Under the pieces are notes generated by a model, which saw nothing but the letters and a program-made list of their open reading frames with translations, made no database searches and was not told the DNA's origin. A DNA stretch of 61,421 bases from Acidobacteriota bacterium (GTDB taxonomy: Bacteria; Acidobacteriota; Thermoanaerobaculia; Gp7-AA8), in contig JACPDH010000018.1 of NCBI GenBank assembly GCA_016184115.1, positions 1 to 61,421 on the forward strand. The letters run 5' to 3'. How positions within the stretch are numbered: the first letter of the stretch is position 1; every line of letters starts with the position of its first letter. Below, piece after piece: positions 16,696 to 24,933 of the stretch. A program made the translations under genes and the position numbers.

Positions 16696-17496
16696 ATGGA
16701 TCCCAAAGGGCGTATCGCGATCGTCACCGGGGCGTCGAGCGGCATCGGCGCCTCGACGGCAGTTGCGCTCGCGAGAGCAGGCAGCCGGGTCGTCGTCGCG
16801 GCCCGCAGGGCCGACAAACTCGAGGCGACCGTCGCGATGTGTCGCGCGGAGGGCGCCGAGGCGGTCGCGATCCGGACCGACGTCCGGATCCGTGAAGACT
16901 GCGTCGCGCTGGTCCGCCAAACGAACGACAGGTTCGGGCCGCCTGAAATCCTCGTCAACAACGCCGGGTTCGCGATCTTCGATACGATCGCCGACGCTCG
17001 CCCCGACGACATCCGTTCGATGATGGACACGAACTACCTCGGCGCGGTGAACTGCACACAAGCTGCCTTGCCGGGGATGATCGCGCGAGGATGCGGCGCG
17101 ATCGTGAACGTGGCGTCGATCGTCGGGATCATGGGTTTCGCGGGAATGGGCGCGTACTGCGCGACCAAATTTGCTCTCGTCGGATTCAGCGAGGCACTGA
17201 GAAGCGAAGTGATCGCGCGCGGCATTCGGGTCTCCCTCGTCTGCCCAGGCACGACCGACACCGAGTTCTTCGACACTGCGATGCGCGAGAAGTCACCGGC
17301 GGCCGAGCGGCTCATCCTTGCGGTACCTCCCGAGCGCGTCGCGCGCGCGGTGATGCGCGCCGTCCGCGGAGGCAAGGCGAGAATCATCGTCCCGTGGCCG
17401 GCGGGGCTCTATATGCGCTTCAAGGAGCTCGCACCCGGCACGGCGCACTTTCTCATGCGAAAAGTCTCTGAGATGATCGAGAGGCGGGGCCGTTGA
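16696..17496 (+). CDS. Short-chain dehydrogenase/reductase
   Basis: 266 residues. The classical SDR Rossmann fold is shown by TGASSGIG (residues about 12-19), NNAGFAIF and the catalytic Ser-Tyr-Lys set in NVASIVGIMG and YCATKFAL. The C-terminal extension with FKELAPGTAHFLMRKVSEMI is like SDRs acting on acyl lipids or sterols, but the substrate cannot be named. ATG 16696 is preceded by AGGAAC. The stop codon overlaps the rhomboid gene start, so the pair is translationally coupled. The long open frame upstream of 16696 is antisense to ilvE and was ignored. Confidence 0.88.
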   Translation: MDPKGRIAIVTGASSGIGASTAVALARAGSRVVVAARRADKLEATVAMCRAEGAEAVAIRTDVRIREDCVALVRQTNDRFGPPEILVNNAGFAIFDTIADARPDDIRSMMDTNYLGAVNCTQAALPGMIARGCGAIVNVASIVGIMGFAGMGAYCATKFALVGFSEALRSEVIARGIRVSLVCPGTTDTEFFDTAMREKSPAAERLILAVPPERVARAVMRAVRGGKARIIVPWPAGLYMRFKELAPGTAHFLMRKVSEMIERRGR

Positions 17497-18134
17497 ACTT
17501 CTGGAAAACACCGGTCACTGCTGCGCTTCTCGCCGCAATCCTCTTCGTCTTCGTGCTCGAGCTCCTTGCTGGCGCGCTCCGCGACATGCAGGTTCTCGAA
17601 CAGATGGGCGCGATCGTGAGAGGAGTCATCGAGCGAGGTGACTACTGGCGCCTTCTCGCAGCGATGTTTCTGCACGGCGGCTTCATCCACCTGCTGCTCA
17701 ACATGTGGGCGCTCCTGCAGATCGGTGGGATTTTCGAAACGCTGTTCGGCTCCACGCGGTTTCTTCTCACCTACTTCATCTCCGGGCTCGCCGCCTCGCT
17801 CGTCAGCTCGATTTTCATCCCGCCTAACACGCCCGGCGTCGGCGCAAGCGGAGCGATATTCGGCATCATCGGCGCGCTGATCGTCGCGCTCAGGCGATCG
17901 CCGCAATGGAGCCGCAAGGAGTGGAGCGGCGCGCTGGCGAGACAACTCGCGATGTGGGCAGGGATCAACATCATCATCGGGTTCACGATGCCAGGCATCG
18001 ACAACGCCGCGCACATCGGCGGATTCATCGCCGGGCTCATCCTCGGCCTCGTTCCGCATCACGTGCCGCCGCCACCGCCGAATGAGCTCACGATCGACGT
18101 TCAGGTGCTGGACGATTCCCGAACCAGGCAGTGA
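17493..18134 (+). CDS. Rhomboid-family intramembrane serine protease
   Basis: 213 residues with about six hydrophobic segments. The catalytic dyad is Ser119 in GASGAIFG and His174 in AHIGGFIAGL. The conserved early motif MFLHGGFIHLLLNMWAL is present. Rhomboids cleave transmembrane helices within the bilayer. The TTG start at 17493 overlaps the SDR stop. The Pro-rich tail after TM6 (HHVPPPPPNE) is cytoplasmic. The substrate is unknown; coupling to an SDR is not a known functional link. A three-stem palindrome follows the stop. Confidence 0.9.
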   Translation: MNFWKTPVTAALLAAILFVFVLELLAGALRDMQVLEQMGAIVRGVIERGDYWRLLAAMFLHGGFIHLLLNMWALLQIGGIFETLFGSTRFLLTYFISGLAASLVSSIFIPPNTPGVGASGAIFGIIGALIVALRRSPQWSRKEWSGALARQLAMWAGINIIIGFTMPGIDNAAHIGGFIAGLILGLVPHHVPPPPPNELTIDVQVLDDSRTRQ

Positions 18135-18148
18135 GAAGCCCAGGCTCA

Positions 18149-18200
18149 TCGTGGCAACGGCCTCCGGCCGTTGCGCGGAGGCCGGAGGCCTCCGCCACGA
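18149..18200. repeat. Cruciform-like palindrome with two inner hairpins
   Basis: A 7-bp outer stem (TCGTGGC/GCCACGA) encloses two perfect hairpins with 3-nt loops: AACGGCC-TCC-GGCCGTT and GGAGGCC-GGA-GGCCTCC. It lies between convergent genes and could terminate both transcripts, but has no T-run. Confidence 0.7.
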
Positions 18201-18212
18201 ACGACCCCGGCC

Positions 18213-19286
18213 CTAACGCCGCCTCAATACGACCCTCAGGTTCTGGTCGCCGTAGAGGATCTGGTTCAGACACGTGACCAGCTGGCGAATCTCGCGTGAC
18301 GCGTCGCTCGCAACCTGAATCGTATCGCTTTCGGGAAATGGCGCCCCCGTTGTCGCTTCGGCAACGTCGAAGCCCGCTTCCCTTCCGAGCGTGACGAGCG
18401 AAGCGAGATGGCGCGGGCCGAGATGCGTCGGATCCTTCCATAGCTCCGTCGCACTGACCACGACCGACGCGGCGTTAGGCGTCTCGATGACGAAGTGCCC
18501 TCCTGCGCGGATCACCCTCGCGGCCTCCGTGTACAGCGCAAAGAGCATGCCGGCCGGAAGATGCTCGACGACGTGCATCGCGACGAGCGTACCGATCGAG
18601 CCGTTCTCGAATCCGTTGAGGCAGCCCGGGATCGCGCCGACCGACGCGTCGAGTCCCTTCGCCAACAGGTCGGCGACCGATCGCTCGTTGGTGTCGAATC
18701 CCTTCGCGGCGATCGCCTCGTCGCGGCAAAGCGACAGAAGCTCGCCTCGTCCGCAACCGATGTCGACGACAGGCGCACCCTCCTTCAGGTAGGGGAGGTA
18801 ATGCCTCGCCGCCTCACGGACATCCGCCTCGCTGCCTCGGAGTGCCTCCTCCAGACGACGGTAGACGAAGTCGGCCCGGGCGGCGATCGCGACTGGCTCC
18901 CCGGCCGGCGGATTGGCGAGATCACGAAGGCGCGCGGAGACTCCCTCGATCTTCCGGTCGACGGCTGCAACGAGAGCGTCTCCCCGCCTCACCGCGATCG
19001 GAACGAGCTCCTCCATTCGGGCGACGTGCGCCTGGAGATCGCGGGCGAGATTCGTCTCGACTCCTTTGAGGTCGGTCCGGAGGTCGGTGATCAGTTCGAG
19101 GATCGCGAGGTTGAAGTCGCGCTGGCGCACCGGCTCGCCCGACGCGCGGAGGAGAATCGCCGCGAGCTTCCGTAGCAGGCGCGCGACCAGACCCGGGCGT
19201 GGTGGGTATCGGCGGTCGTCGCGCCAGACTGCGCGCCATCCTTCGAGACCCGCGGGAGGCTGCTCGATGAAACGTTCGTCACTCAT
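18213..19286 (-). CDS. SAM-dependent class I methyltransferase with N-terminal helical region
   Basis: 357 residues. Residues about 1-150 are charged and helical, with coiled-coil character (LITDLRTDLKGVETNLARDLQAHVARMEELV). The methyltransferase fold follows, with motif I VVDIGCGRGELL, the acidic loop GFDTNE and the post-motif VVEHLPAG. The layout resembles methyltransferases that modify O-antigen or other glycan ends (WbdD-like), where a coiled coil sets chain length. That is only a resemblance; the substrate is unknown. It stands alone between a convergent rhomboid gene and the ribosomal operon. Its start is 73 nt past the rplI stop codon, so it could be the last gene of that minus-strand operon. 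Confidence 0.82.
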   Translation of the reverse strand: MSDERFIEQPPAGLEGWRAVWRDDRRYPPRPGLVARLLRKLAAILLRASGEPVRQRDFNLAILELITDLRTDLKGVETNLARDLQAHVARMEELVPIAVRRGDALVAAVDRKIEGVSARLRDLANPPAGEPVAIAARADFVYRRLEEALRGSEADVREAARHYLPYLKEGAPVVDIGCGRGELLSLCRDEAIAAKGFDTNERSVADLLAKGLDASVGAIPGCLNGFENGSIGTLVAMHVVEHLPAGMLFALYTEAARVIRAGGHFVIETPNAASVVVSATELWKDPTHLGPRHLASLVTLGREAGFDVAEATTGAPFPESDTIQVASDASREIRQLVTCLNQILYGDQNLRVVLRRR

Positions 19287-19357
19287 TGCGCACCAAAGAA
19301 TACGGCGGCCGCAGTGCGGCCGCCGTAAAAATGTTTCGCTACTCGATTCGTAGCGAG

Positions 19358-19819
19358 TTACTTCTGCTCGTCAGCGCCGAGCGCGTGAACCTCGACCGTC
19401 ACCTTCGCGCTCACCTCGCGGTGGAAGCGAACTTCCACCTCGTGCGTGCCGAGCGCCTTGATCGGGTGATCGATGTCGATCCTCCGCTTGTCGATGTCGA
19501 GCCCCTGGGCCGCAAGCAGGTCGGCGATCTCACTCGCCGTCACCGAGCCGAAGAGAACCCCTTCGTCTCCGGCGCGCTTGGTCACCACGAGCTTCAGCTC
19601 CTTCATCTTGTCGGCAGCGAGCTGTGCCGCGTCCTTTTCTTTGGCGTTGAGAGCCGCCCACTTCTTCCGCTCGTGCTCGGCCGCCTTCAGGTTGCCAGGC
19701 GTGGCTTCGCGCGCGAGCGCCTTCGGAATCAGGTAATTCCGGGCATACCCGTCCTTGACGCTGACGACTTCGCCGCGTCCGCCGAGGCCCCGAACCTCAT
19801 CCGTCAAGATCACTTTCAT
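19358..19819 (-). CDS. rplI: 50S ribosomal protein L9
   Basis: 153 residues. The N-terminal domain MKVILTDEVRGLGGRGEVVSVKDGYARNYLIPKALA is the L9 signature; the long connecting helix and a C-terminal RNA-binding domain follow. It binds domain V of 23S rRNA near the L1 stalk. It is the last gene of rpsF-rpsR-DUF2232-rplI, the conserved order in many bacteria, and its start overlaps the upstream membrane-protein gene by 23 nt. Confidence 0.97.
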   Translation of the reverse strand: MKVILTDEVRGLGGRGEVVSVKDGYARNYLIPKALAREATPGNLKAAEHERKKWAALNAKEKDAAQLAADKMKELKLVVTKRAGDEGVLFGSVTASEIADLLAAQGLDIDKRRIDIDHPIKALGTHEVEVRFHREVSAKVTVEVHALGADEQK

Positions 19820-20795
19820 CGGAGTCTTCCTTTCGCTTCAAGTTCCGAAAATCGAAAAAGCTGTCGAATAAACCAGTGAGAAACAGGACCGCCATGCCGA
19901 CCAGGTTGAATGACACGAGGCCGAGCAGCACGAAGGCGGGCGCCGAGGCGAGAAAGCCGACCGGGCTCCTCGACATCAGCATCCGCACCACCGCAAGGCC
20001 CTGCACCCAGTAGAGCAAGGCGACGATCGCGAGTACGTTGAGCCCCGCCATCTTGAGATCTCCCTCCGCGAACGGAGAGAGGCCCGAGACGATGAAGGCG
20101 ACGAGCACCCAGTCGGGGAGCGCGAAGAAGCGGAACTTGTACTGCCCCGCCTCAGGGTCGTCCCGCTTCAACCTCGGGATCATCACAACGCCGATGAGAA
20201 ACATCATCGCCGTGTTTGCCGTGATGACCGCGGGGAGGAACGAGGCGACGATCACGTCGCCGACGCTGCGCATCATCCCGAGATACTCCTTCGGGAGCTG
20301 CGCATTCATCGCGATTGCCTGATCAAAGACCGAACCGGCTTCTGCGACGAAGCCGGCGTAGGGCGAGTAACCCCACGCGATTCGCATGATCGCCTCGACG
20401 ACGACGACTCCGAGCAACGCCATTCCGAACGTCGCCAGGAACGCCGGCCCCGACGGGATCCGCCGTTCCGCGTGCTGCGCGAGCAGCAGCGCGGGAAATC
20501 CTATTTGAAAGACCAGGAGGGCCGCAGCGGTGAAGCCCGTCTGCGACGCCTCGCCCCCTCCTGCGAGGGAGCCAAGGAGCATCACGGTGACCGTCACGAC
20601 GAGGACGAGCCTCGCCGCCCTCTGCCCGTAGCGGAAGACCGCGCTGAGCACGATCGCCGGAACGAGCAGGGTGAGCGGCGGGAGCACCGTCAGTGAGACG
20701 AGCAGCGCGTGGACCGCGATCCCGATCGTCGATCGGAAGCGACCCGGCGCGCGCATCTCCACCGGCCCAGGGGCCCCGGTGTCGGCGCCGTCCAT
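19797..20795 (-). CDS. DUF2232 (YybS-like) integral membrane protein
   Basis: 332 residues with about eight hydrophobic helices, for example LLVSLTVLPPLTLLVPAIVL and FLPAVITANTAMMFLIGVVMI. In Firmicutes and Acidobacteria-like genomes a DUF2232/YybS gene lies between the rpsR and rplI region genes, and this one sits exactly there. The molecular function of the family is not established. The C-terminal tail is highly acidic and Lys-rich (KRKEDSDESD). It overlaps rplI by 23 nt and starts 7 nt after rpsR, so it is certainly in the operon. Confidence 0.8.
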   Translation of the reverse strand: MDGADTGAPGPVEMRAPGRFRSTIGIAVHALLVSLTVLPPLTLLVPAIVLSAVFRYGQRAARLVLVVTVTVMLLGSLAGGGEASQTGFTAAALLVFQIGFPALLLAQHAERRIPSGPAFLATFGMALLGVVVVEAIMRIAWGYSPYAGFVAEAGSVFDQAIAMNAQLPKEYLGMMRSVGDVIVASFLPAVITANTAMMFLIGVVMIPRLKRDDPEAGQYKFRFFALPDWVLVAFIVSGLSPFAEGDLKMAGLNVLAIVALLYWVQGLAVVRMLMSRSPVGFLASAPAFVLLGLVSFNLVGMAVLFLTGLFDSFFDFRNLKRKEDSDESDLDG

Positions 20796-20802
20796 CGTCC
20801 GA

Positions 20803-21102
20803 TCAGTCCGTCGAGAACGGGATCAGCGCCATCGTGCGGGCGCGCTTGATCGCGATCTGGAGTTTTCGCTGATGCAGCGAGCAGGTTCCCGAAATGCGGC
20901 GGGGCAGAATCTTGCCACGCTCGGGGATGAACTGCTGCAGTAGCTTGATGTCCTTGAAGTCGATGTACTCGAGCTTCTCGACACAGAACTTGCAGACTCT
21001 CTTGCGACGATAGAAGAACTTCTTCTTGCCGCCGTGCGCGCCGCCGCGATCGCCGCCGGGTCCGCCGCGACGGGGTCCTGAGCCAGGTGATGTGTTCGAC
21101 AT
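20803..21102 (-). CDS. rpsR: 30S ribosomal protein S18
   Basis: 99 residues. The C-terminal core has the S18 marks [29 protein letters not shown] and [20 protein letters not shown]. The N-terminal 30 residues are a Gly/Arg-rich tail. Cysteines in CKFCVEK and SGTCSLH could form the zinc ribbon of the C+ type S18. It pairs with S6 on the platform of the 30S subunit. It follows rpsF by 18 nt. Confidence 0.96.
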   Translation of the reverse strand: MSNTSPGSGPRRGGPGGDRGGAHGGKKKFFYRRKRVCKFCVEKLEYIDFKDIKLLQQFIPERGKILPRRISGTCSLHQRKLQIAIKRARTMALIPFSTD

Positions 21103-21120
21103 GTTCTCGCTCCTCCCTCG

Positions 21121-21564
21121 TTATTCGGCCGCGGGCTCAGCCGCAGCCTCCTCGACGACGACCGGCGCGACTGCCACCGGCTCGGCAACGGGCGCCGCCA
21201 CTACGGCGGCAGCAGGCTGCACCGGAACGCGAACCTTCTTCGGGTTGCGTGCGGCGAGCTTCGCGGCCCGCTTCGCCATCAGATCGACACGAACGATGAT
21301 GTGGCGCATCACCTTGTCCGAGTTCTTCATCTTGCGGTCGAGCTCGGACAGTTCATCCGAACCCGCCTCGAAGACCCAGAGGTGGTAATGGCCTTCCGTC
21401 ACCTTCTCGATCGGATAGGCAAGACGACGGCGTCCCCACGAATCTTCACTGACGAGCTTCGCGCCGCTCTTTTCGGCGACACCGCGAAACTCCGTCAGAA
21501 GATCGGTGATCTCCGTCTCGCTGAGTTGGGGGGAAACGACTGACAGGACTTCGTAAGTCCTCAT
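21121..21564 (-). CDS. rpsF: 30S ribosomal protein S6
   Basis: 147 residues. The S6 fold covers residues 1-100 (MRTYEVLSVVSPQLSE, WGRRRLAYPIEKVTEGHYHL, VMRHIIVRVD). A 45-residue Ala/Val/Glu-rich tail extends beyond the usual end, as in several phyla. AGGAGG precedes the ATG. First gene of the ribosomal operon. The roughly 110-nt leader with a GC hairpin may be an S6:S18 autoregulatory site, but the signature bulge could not be confirmed by eye. Confidence 0.96.
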   Translation of the reverse strand: MRTYEVLSVVSPQLSETEITDLLTEFRGVAEKSGAKLVSEDSWGRRRLAYPIEKVTEGHYHLWVFEAGSDELSELDRKMKNSDKVMRHIIVRVDLMAKRAAKLAARNPKKVRVPVQPAAAVVAAPVAEPVAVAPVVVEEAAAEPAAE

Positions 21565-21588
21565 GAGACCTCCTTCTGGCCTAGCGGA

Positions 21589-21603
21589 GCCCCCTTCGGG
21601 GGC
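21589..21603 (-). promoter_or_regulatory. Leader hairpin before rpsF
   Basis: A 6-bp GC stem (GCCCCC/GGGGGC) with a 3-nt loop stands about 25 nt upstream of the rpsF start, near the ribosome-binding site. It may be part of an S6:S18 feedback site; the position fits, the exact consensus does not show clearly. Confidence 0.3.
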
Positions 21604-21680
21604 CCAAGGAGTAGGCAGATTGTTAGAAACACCCGGAGGCGCCGGGCCCGCAAACGCTTGGTAAGTTTAGGAGATGAGCG

Positions 21681-21709
21681 ATTATTCCGGCCGTAGAGAT
21701 TCGACACAA
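21681..21709 (-). promoter_or_regulatory. Promoter of the ribosomal protein operon
   Basis: On the minus strand, -35 TTGTGT (plus 21704-21709), a 17-nt spacer and -10 AATAAT (plus 21681-21686). The predicted start near 21674 gives a leader of about 110 nt before rpsF. Confidence 0.5.
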
Positions 21710-21724
21710 CTCAAGCGATTGTGT

Positions 21725-21816
21725 GGAAGTTAGAACGATGAAGTTAGAACGATGAATCCAGAAATGGGGAACGCCTGCTTTCTGGATTCATCGTTCTAAC
21801 TTCATCGTTCTAACTT
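21725..21816. repeat. Heptad inverted repeat B, perfect 39-bp arms
   Basis: Arms 21725-21763 and 21778-21816 are perfectly complementary with a 14-nt loop. The arm reads GAAGTTA, GAACGAT, GAAGTTA, GAACGAT, GAATCCA, GAAA, i.e. five 7-mers each starting GAA. It lies 25 nt downstream of the mqnC stop codon and just upstream of the ribosomal operon promoter. Confidence 0.85.
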
Positions 21817-21841
21817 CAGTATTTTCAGATCGATCCACCGC

Positions 21842-22975
21842 TCAGACGGCCCGAACCGCCCCAGCCTCTCTCCCTACCCTCTCGTGCGTCGCCTCGTCCA
21901 CGAATCCCTGGTAGAGCGTCAGCCGCTGCACCGGCTCGTAGCCCGCCGCGCGGATCAGCCGCTTCATCTCGTCGGTCGTGACGTGGTTCCTCGCCCCGGC
22001 GGCGGCGACCACGTTCTCCTCGATCATGATCGAGCCCATGTCGTTCGCGCCAAACTCGAGCGCAAGCTGTCCGATGCCGAGCCCCTGCGTCACCCACGAC
22101 GATTGGATCGCACGAATGTTGTCGAGGTAGATCCTCGAGACTGCCTGCGTTCTGAGATATTCGTAGCCGCTCTCCGGCGGGATCTGGGTCATCTCCGTGT
22201 TCTCGTTCTGGAAGGTCCAGCCGATGAACGCGGTGAACCCCTTCGTCTCATCCTGCAGCTCGCGCACGACACGAAGGTGCTCGACACGGTCTTCCAGCGT
22301 CTCTCCCATACCGAACATCATCGTCGCCGTGGTCCTGAGCCCCAGCTCGTGAGCCACGCGATGCACATCGAGCCATCCCTTCGTCGACGCCTTCGGATAC
22401 GAGAGCGAATCGATCCGGACGCTGTCGACGAGAATCTCCGCGCCTCCTCCCGGGACCGACTGCAACCCTGCCGCGATCAGCCTCTCCATCACCTCGCGTA
22501 GTGGCTTCCTGGTGATGCGCGCGATGAAGAGAATCTCAGGGGCCGAAAACGCATGCCGGTGAACATCGGGGAACTCGTCGCGCATCCAGCGGAGCACGTC
22601 TTCGTAGTATTCGAGCGGCAGATCGGGATGAACACCGCCCTGCAGCAGCACGCCCGTTCCGCCGAGGTCGATCGTCTCCTGGATCTTCTGCCGCAGCTCC
22701 TCCTTCGAAAGAAGGTAGCCTTCCGGATCGCCTGGCTTCCGGTAGAACGCGCAGAATTTGCACTTGTAGACGCAGACGTTCGTGTAGTTGATGTTGCGAT
22801 CGACGATATAGGTCACGACCTTCGGGTCGTTGAAACGATTGCGGATCGCGTTGGCCGCGGCTCCGAGCTCGAGCAGTTCGCCGTCACGCAGAAGCGTCAG
22901 AGCTTCCTGGTCGGTGATCCGGTTTCCCGCGATTGCCTTGCGGAGGATAGCGTCTACTTCGGCTCGATCAGCCAT
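21842..22975 (-). CDS. mqnC: Cyclic dehypoxanthinyl futalosine synthase (radical SAM)
   Basis: 377 residues. Radical SAM enzyme of the futalosine menaquinone pathway that cyclises dehypoxanthine futalosine. The [4Fe-4S] motif is CVYKCKFC in NYTNVCVYKCKFCAFYR. Other MqnC marks are LLQGGVHPDLPLEYYED, HAFSAPEI, SVPGGGAEILVD, ATMMFGMGETLEDR, GFTAFIGWTFQ and FGANDMGSIMIEENVV. ATG 22975 was chosen because it begins at MADRAEVDAIL, 22 nt inside the end of mqnA, a coupled overlap. The related MqnE was considered, but the QGGVHPDL and GGGAEILVD blocks fit MqnC better. Confidence 0.9.
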   Translation of the reverse strand: MADRAEVDAILRKAIAGNRITDQEALTLLRDGELLELGAAANAIRNRFNDPKVVTYIVDRNINYTNVCVYKCKFCAFYRKPGDPEGYLLSKEELRQKIQETIDLGGTGVLLQGGVHPDLPLEYYEDVLRWMRDEFPDVHRHAFSAPEILFIARITRKPLREVMERLIAAGLQSVPGGGAEILVDSVRIDSLSYPKASTKGWLDVHRVAHELGLRTTATMMFGMGETLEDRVEHLRVVRELQDETKGFTAFIGWTFQNENTEMTQIPPESGYEYLRTQAVSRIYLDNIRAIQSSWVTQGLGIGQLALEFGANDMGSIMIEENVVAAAGARNHVTTDEMKRLIRAAGYEPVQRLTLYQGFVDEATHERVGREAGAVRAV

Positions 22976-23793
22976 TCGATCCTTCGTCCCTCGTCGATGA
23001 GCCGGTATTTTGCGGCGAGCGCGTAAAAGCGTGCAAGCGCCGACCGCTCCCGCCTGCCGAAGTCGTAATGCAACGCGGAGCGGAAATATTCGAGAAGCTC
23101 GTTGAATGGCAGCGCCAGCTCGCTCGACGCCTCCCGCGCGATCATCTCGACCTGAGAAAGGCCGAATTCGCGGCTTTCGACAAGCCGCGCGACGAGTTGC
23201 TCCGGGCTCCTGCCACCCAGGCCGGCGTCGATCGCGGCTCTGCTCCCCGCCCAGAGTGCGAACACGAACGGCTCGTCGAAGAGCGCATTCCACTCCGAAA
23301 CGAGATCGTAGCGATACCTCGCCGACGCCGGGAGCTCCTGCGAGACCTGGAGTGCCCGATCGCCGATGACGACTGCAGCGTCATGCCCCTCGAGTCGCAA
23401 CAACTCGGACGCCTCGACGGCGTCGAACTTCACGTCAGCGTAGGCTTCCGGCCCGAGGCGCTCGCCGAGGAGGATTCGCGCCAGTGTCACCGACGTGCGC
23501 GAGCTCGGGTCGAGCGCGACGCTCCGGACCGCATCGAGGGGGACTTTCGAGACGAGCAGCACGCTGCGGACTTCGGTGCGCGAGGCGATGCAGATCTCCG
23601 GCATCGCGACGACGCCCGGAATCCGCAGCATCTCGATCGCGGGAATGAGTGCGAGGGCAGCGCTCCCTCCGGCGATGAGATCGGCGCATCGCGCCGGCGA
23701 AGCGAATTGAAACTGCTCATCCGCCTCGGGGGCGTGGGTGAGACCCCACCAGAGCGGACGTGCATTGAGGAAAGAAATCAGTGCGTATTTCAA
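22954..23793 (-). CDS. mqnA: Chorismate dehydratase (menaquinone futalosine pathway)
   Basis: 279 residues from the TTG at 23793, which yields MKYALISFLNARPLWWGL, the family N-terminus. An ATG at 23850 in the same frame would add 19 residues without homology. MqnA is a periplasmic-binding-protein-like fold that dehydrates chorismate to 3-enolpyruvylbenzoate. Visible blocks are SPARCADLIAGGSAALALIPAIE, SVALDPSSRTS, DAAVVIGDRAL and YDLVSEWNALFDEPFVFALW. It is directly upstream of mqnC on the same strand. mqnB, mqnD and mqnE are not in the window. Confidence 0.9.
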   Translation of the reverse strand: MKYALISFLNARPLWWGLTHAPEADEQFQFASPARCADLIAGGSAALALIPAIEMLRIPGVVAMPEICIASRTEVRSVLLVSKVPLDAVRSVALDPSSRTSVTLARILLGERLGPEAYADVKFDAVEASELLRLEGHDAAVVIGDRALQVSQELPASARYRYDLVSEWNALFDEPFVFALWAGSRAAIDAGLGGRSPEQLVARLVESREFGLSQVEMIAREASSELALPFNELLEYFRSALHYDFGRRERSALARFYALAAKYRLIDEGRRIEWLIEPK

Positions 23794-23850
23794 GATCGTC
23801 TTGCCTGAAGTTCGCTCGTGACCGATGCTTGGGGTGAGCCGACGCATCAT

Positions 23851-24074
23851 TCACCAAACGACAACGCAGTTCAACCCGCCGAGCCCCGACTATTCATGAA
23901 GCTTCGTTGCGAGGAGCGTGAGAGGTACATGGATACAAGGCGCGCGACCGTTCGGCGACGACGGCGTAGTCGTACACTACGTCGAGGAGCCGAACCGAGC
24001 GCAACGCCGTAGACATGCGGCTATCGCGCTCCGCAGCAGAAGTCTCATGAATTGTCCGGGCGAGGGAGGCACGC
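23851..24074. other. Gene-free stretch between divergent mqnA and phosphatase genes
   Basis: About 220 nt with no credible gene. It holds short hairpin potential, for example CGGCGT near 23965 pairing with ACGCCG near 24006, and GTAG-N7-CTAC inside. A structured RNA is possible but nothing diagnostic was recognised. Divergent promoters should lie here; no convincing -35/-10 pair was seen. Confidence 0.4.
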
Positions 24075-24518
24075 GTGAGCGAGCTCGACGCTTATCGAAC
24101 GACGACACTCTTCCAACTCGACGATAGCGGCCACCTCTTCATTTCACCAGCGATCCGCGGCTGGGAGCCGATCCACGACCGGAAGGTCAATGTCGTGATC
24201 GACCTCGAGGGCGATCTCGACCACGGAGTGCCGACACTTCCCAACTCGATCCTCTACCTCTATTTTCCGATCCACGACGAAGAGTTGCCTAACCTCGCCA
24301 AGCTGCACGCAATCGGCGACCTCGGCGCGTCGTTGATCACATCGGGCCACCGGGTTCTCTCCCACTGCGGCATGGGCTTCAATCGCTCCGCGCTCGTCGC
24401 CGGGCTGATCATGCACAAGCTCGGCGCCCCCGGACCCGACGTCGTCAAGACGATCCGCGCGCGCCGCGCCGGAGCGCTCTTCAACGAAAACTTCGCACGG
24501 TTCCTCGAGGAATTGTAG
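24075..24518 (+). CDS. Dual-specificity / tyrosine phosphatase-like protein
   Basis: 147 residues. The Cys-phosphatase signature HCGMGFNRSA (Cys98, Arg104; CX5R) is intact. An Asp in the upstream loop FPIHDEELPNL is a candidate general acid. The length matches the small dual-specificity group. It would remove phosphate from protein tyrosine or serine or from small phosphoesters. GTG start with GAGGGAGG just before it. Stands alone, convergent with the OmpA-like gene. Confidence 0.85.
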   Translation: MSELDAYRTTTLFQLDDSGHLFISPAIRGWEPIHDRKVNVVIDLEGDLDHGVPTLPNSILYLYFPIHDEELPNLAKLHAIGDLGASLITSGHRVLSHCGMGFNRSALVAGLIMHKLGAPGPDVVKTIRARRAGALFNENFARFLEEL

Positions 24519-24546
24519 CGATCGGGTCTTGCGAGCGCTCCCGGCA

Positions 24547-24933
24547 TCATCGCAGCACGAGAACAACGACGCGACTCCTCGCGTGCCTTTGATGGTCGCC
24601 GCTCACCGCAGCGCGGATGCCTGCGCCGGTCGCGACGATCTCCGCGCGGTCCATCGGAACCGCCAGCTTCGTGCAGAGATATCGCCTAACCGCCTCGGCT
24701 ATCGTTAGGCCAAGAGGCCGGCCGCGCTCCCCGGAAATGGCCGCATCACCACCGTGCCTCGCGGTCTCGATGTAGAAGCGCTCTCCCGCAGTAACCCGCG
24801 CGAGCCACATCGCGTAGCGATCGAGCAGGGCGCGCGACGCCGGCAACAGCTCGTCCGAGCCGGGAGCAAATCGAAACTGTCCGATGATTCTGACAGCTCC
24901 GGCGAGCGCGTCCTCTCCGTGCAGCCCCGTCAT
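24547..24933 (-). CDS. OmpA-like C-terminal domain protein, no signal peptide
   Basis: 128 residues resembling an OmpA/MotB peptidoglycan-binding domain: FAPGSDELLPASRALLDRYAMWL at the start, RPLGLTIAEAVRRYL in the middle and RSRVVVLVLR at the end. The N-terminus has no signal peptide, and the usual NxxLSxxRA motif is degenerate (ERGRPLGLTIAEAV). It overlaps the upstream lipoprotein gene by 4 nt (ATGA), so the two are one operon. Either it is exported by an unseen route or it is a decayed domain. Confidence 0.55.
   Translation of the reverse strand: MTGLHGEDALAGAVRIIGQFRFAPGSDELLPASRALLDRYAMWLARVTAGERFYIETARHGGDAAISGERGRPLGLTIAEAVRRYLCTKLAVPMDRAEIVATGAGIRAAVSGDHQRHARSRVVVLVLR

Noticed and set aside
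21842-22975. mqnE (aminofutalosine synthase) as the identity
   Set aside because: The QGGVHP, GGGAEILVD and FGANDMGS blocks fit MqnC better; confusion is possible since both share NYTNVC.
23918-24127. Small plus-strand open frame in the mqnA-phosphatase gap
   Set aside because: Arg-rich shadow-like composition, overlaps the phosphatase start, and no recognisable motif.
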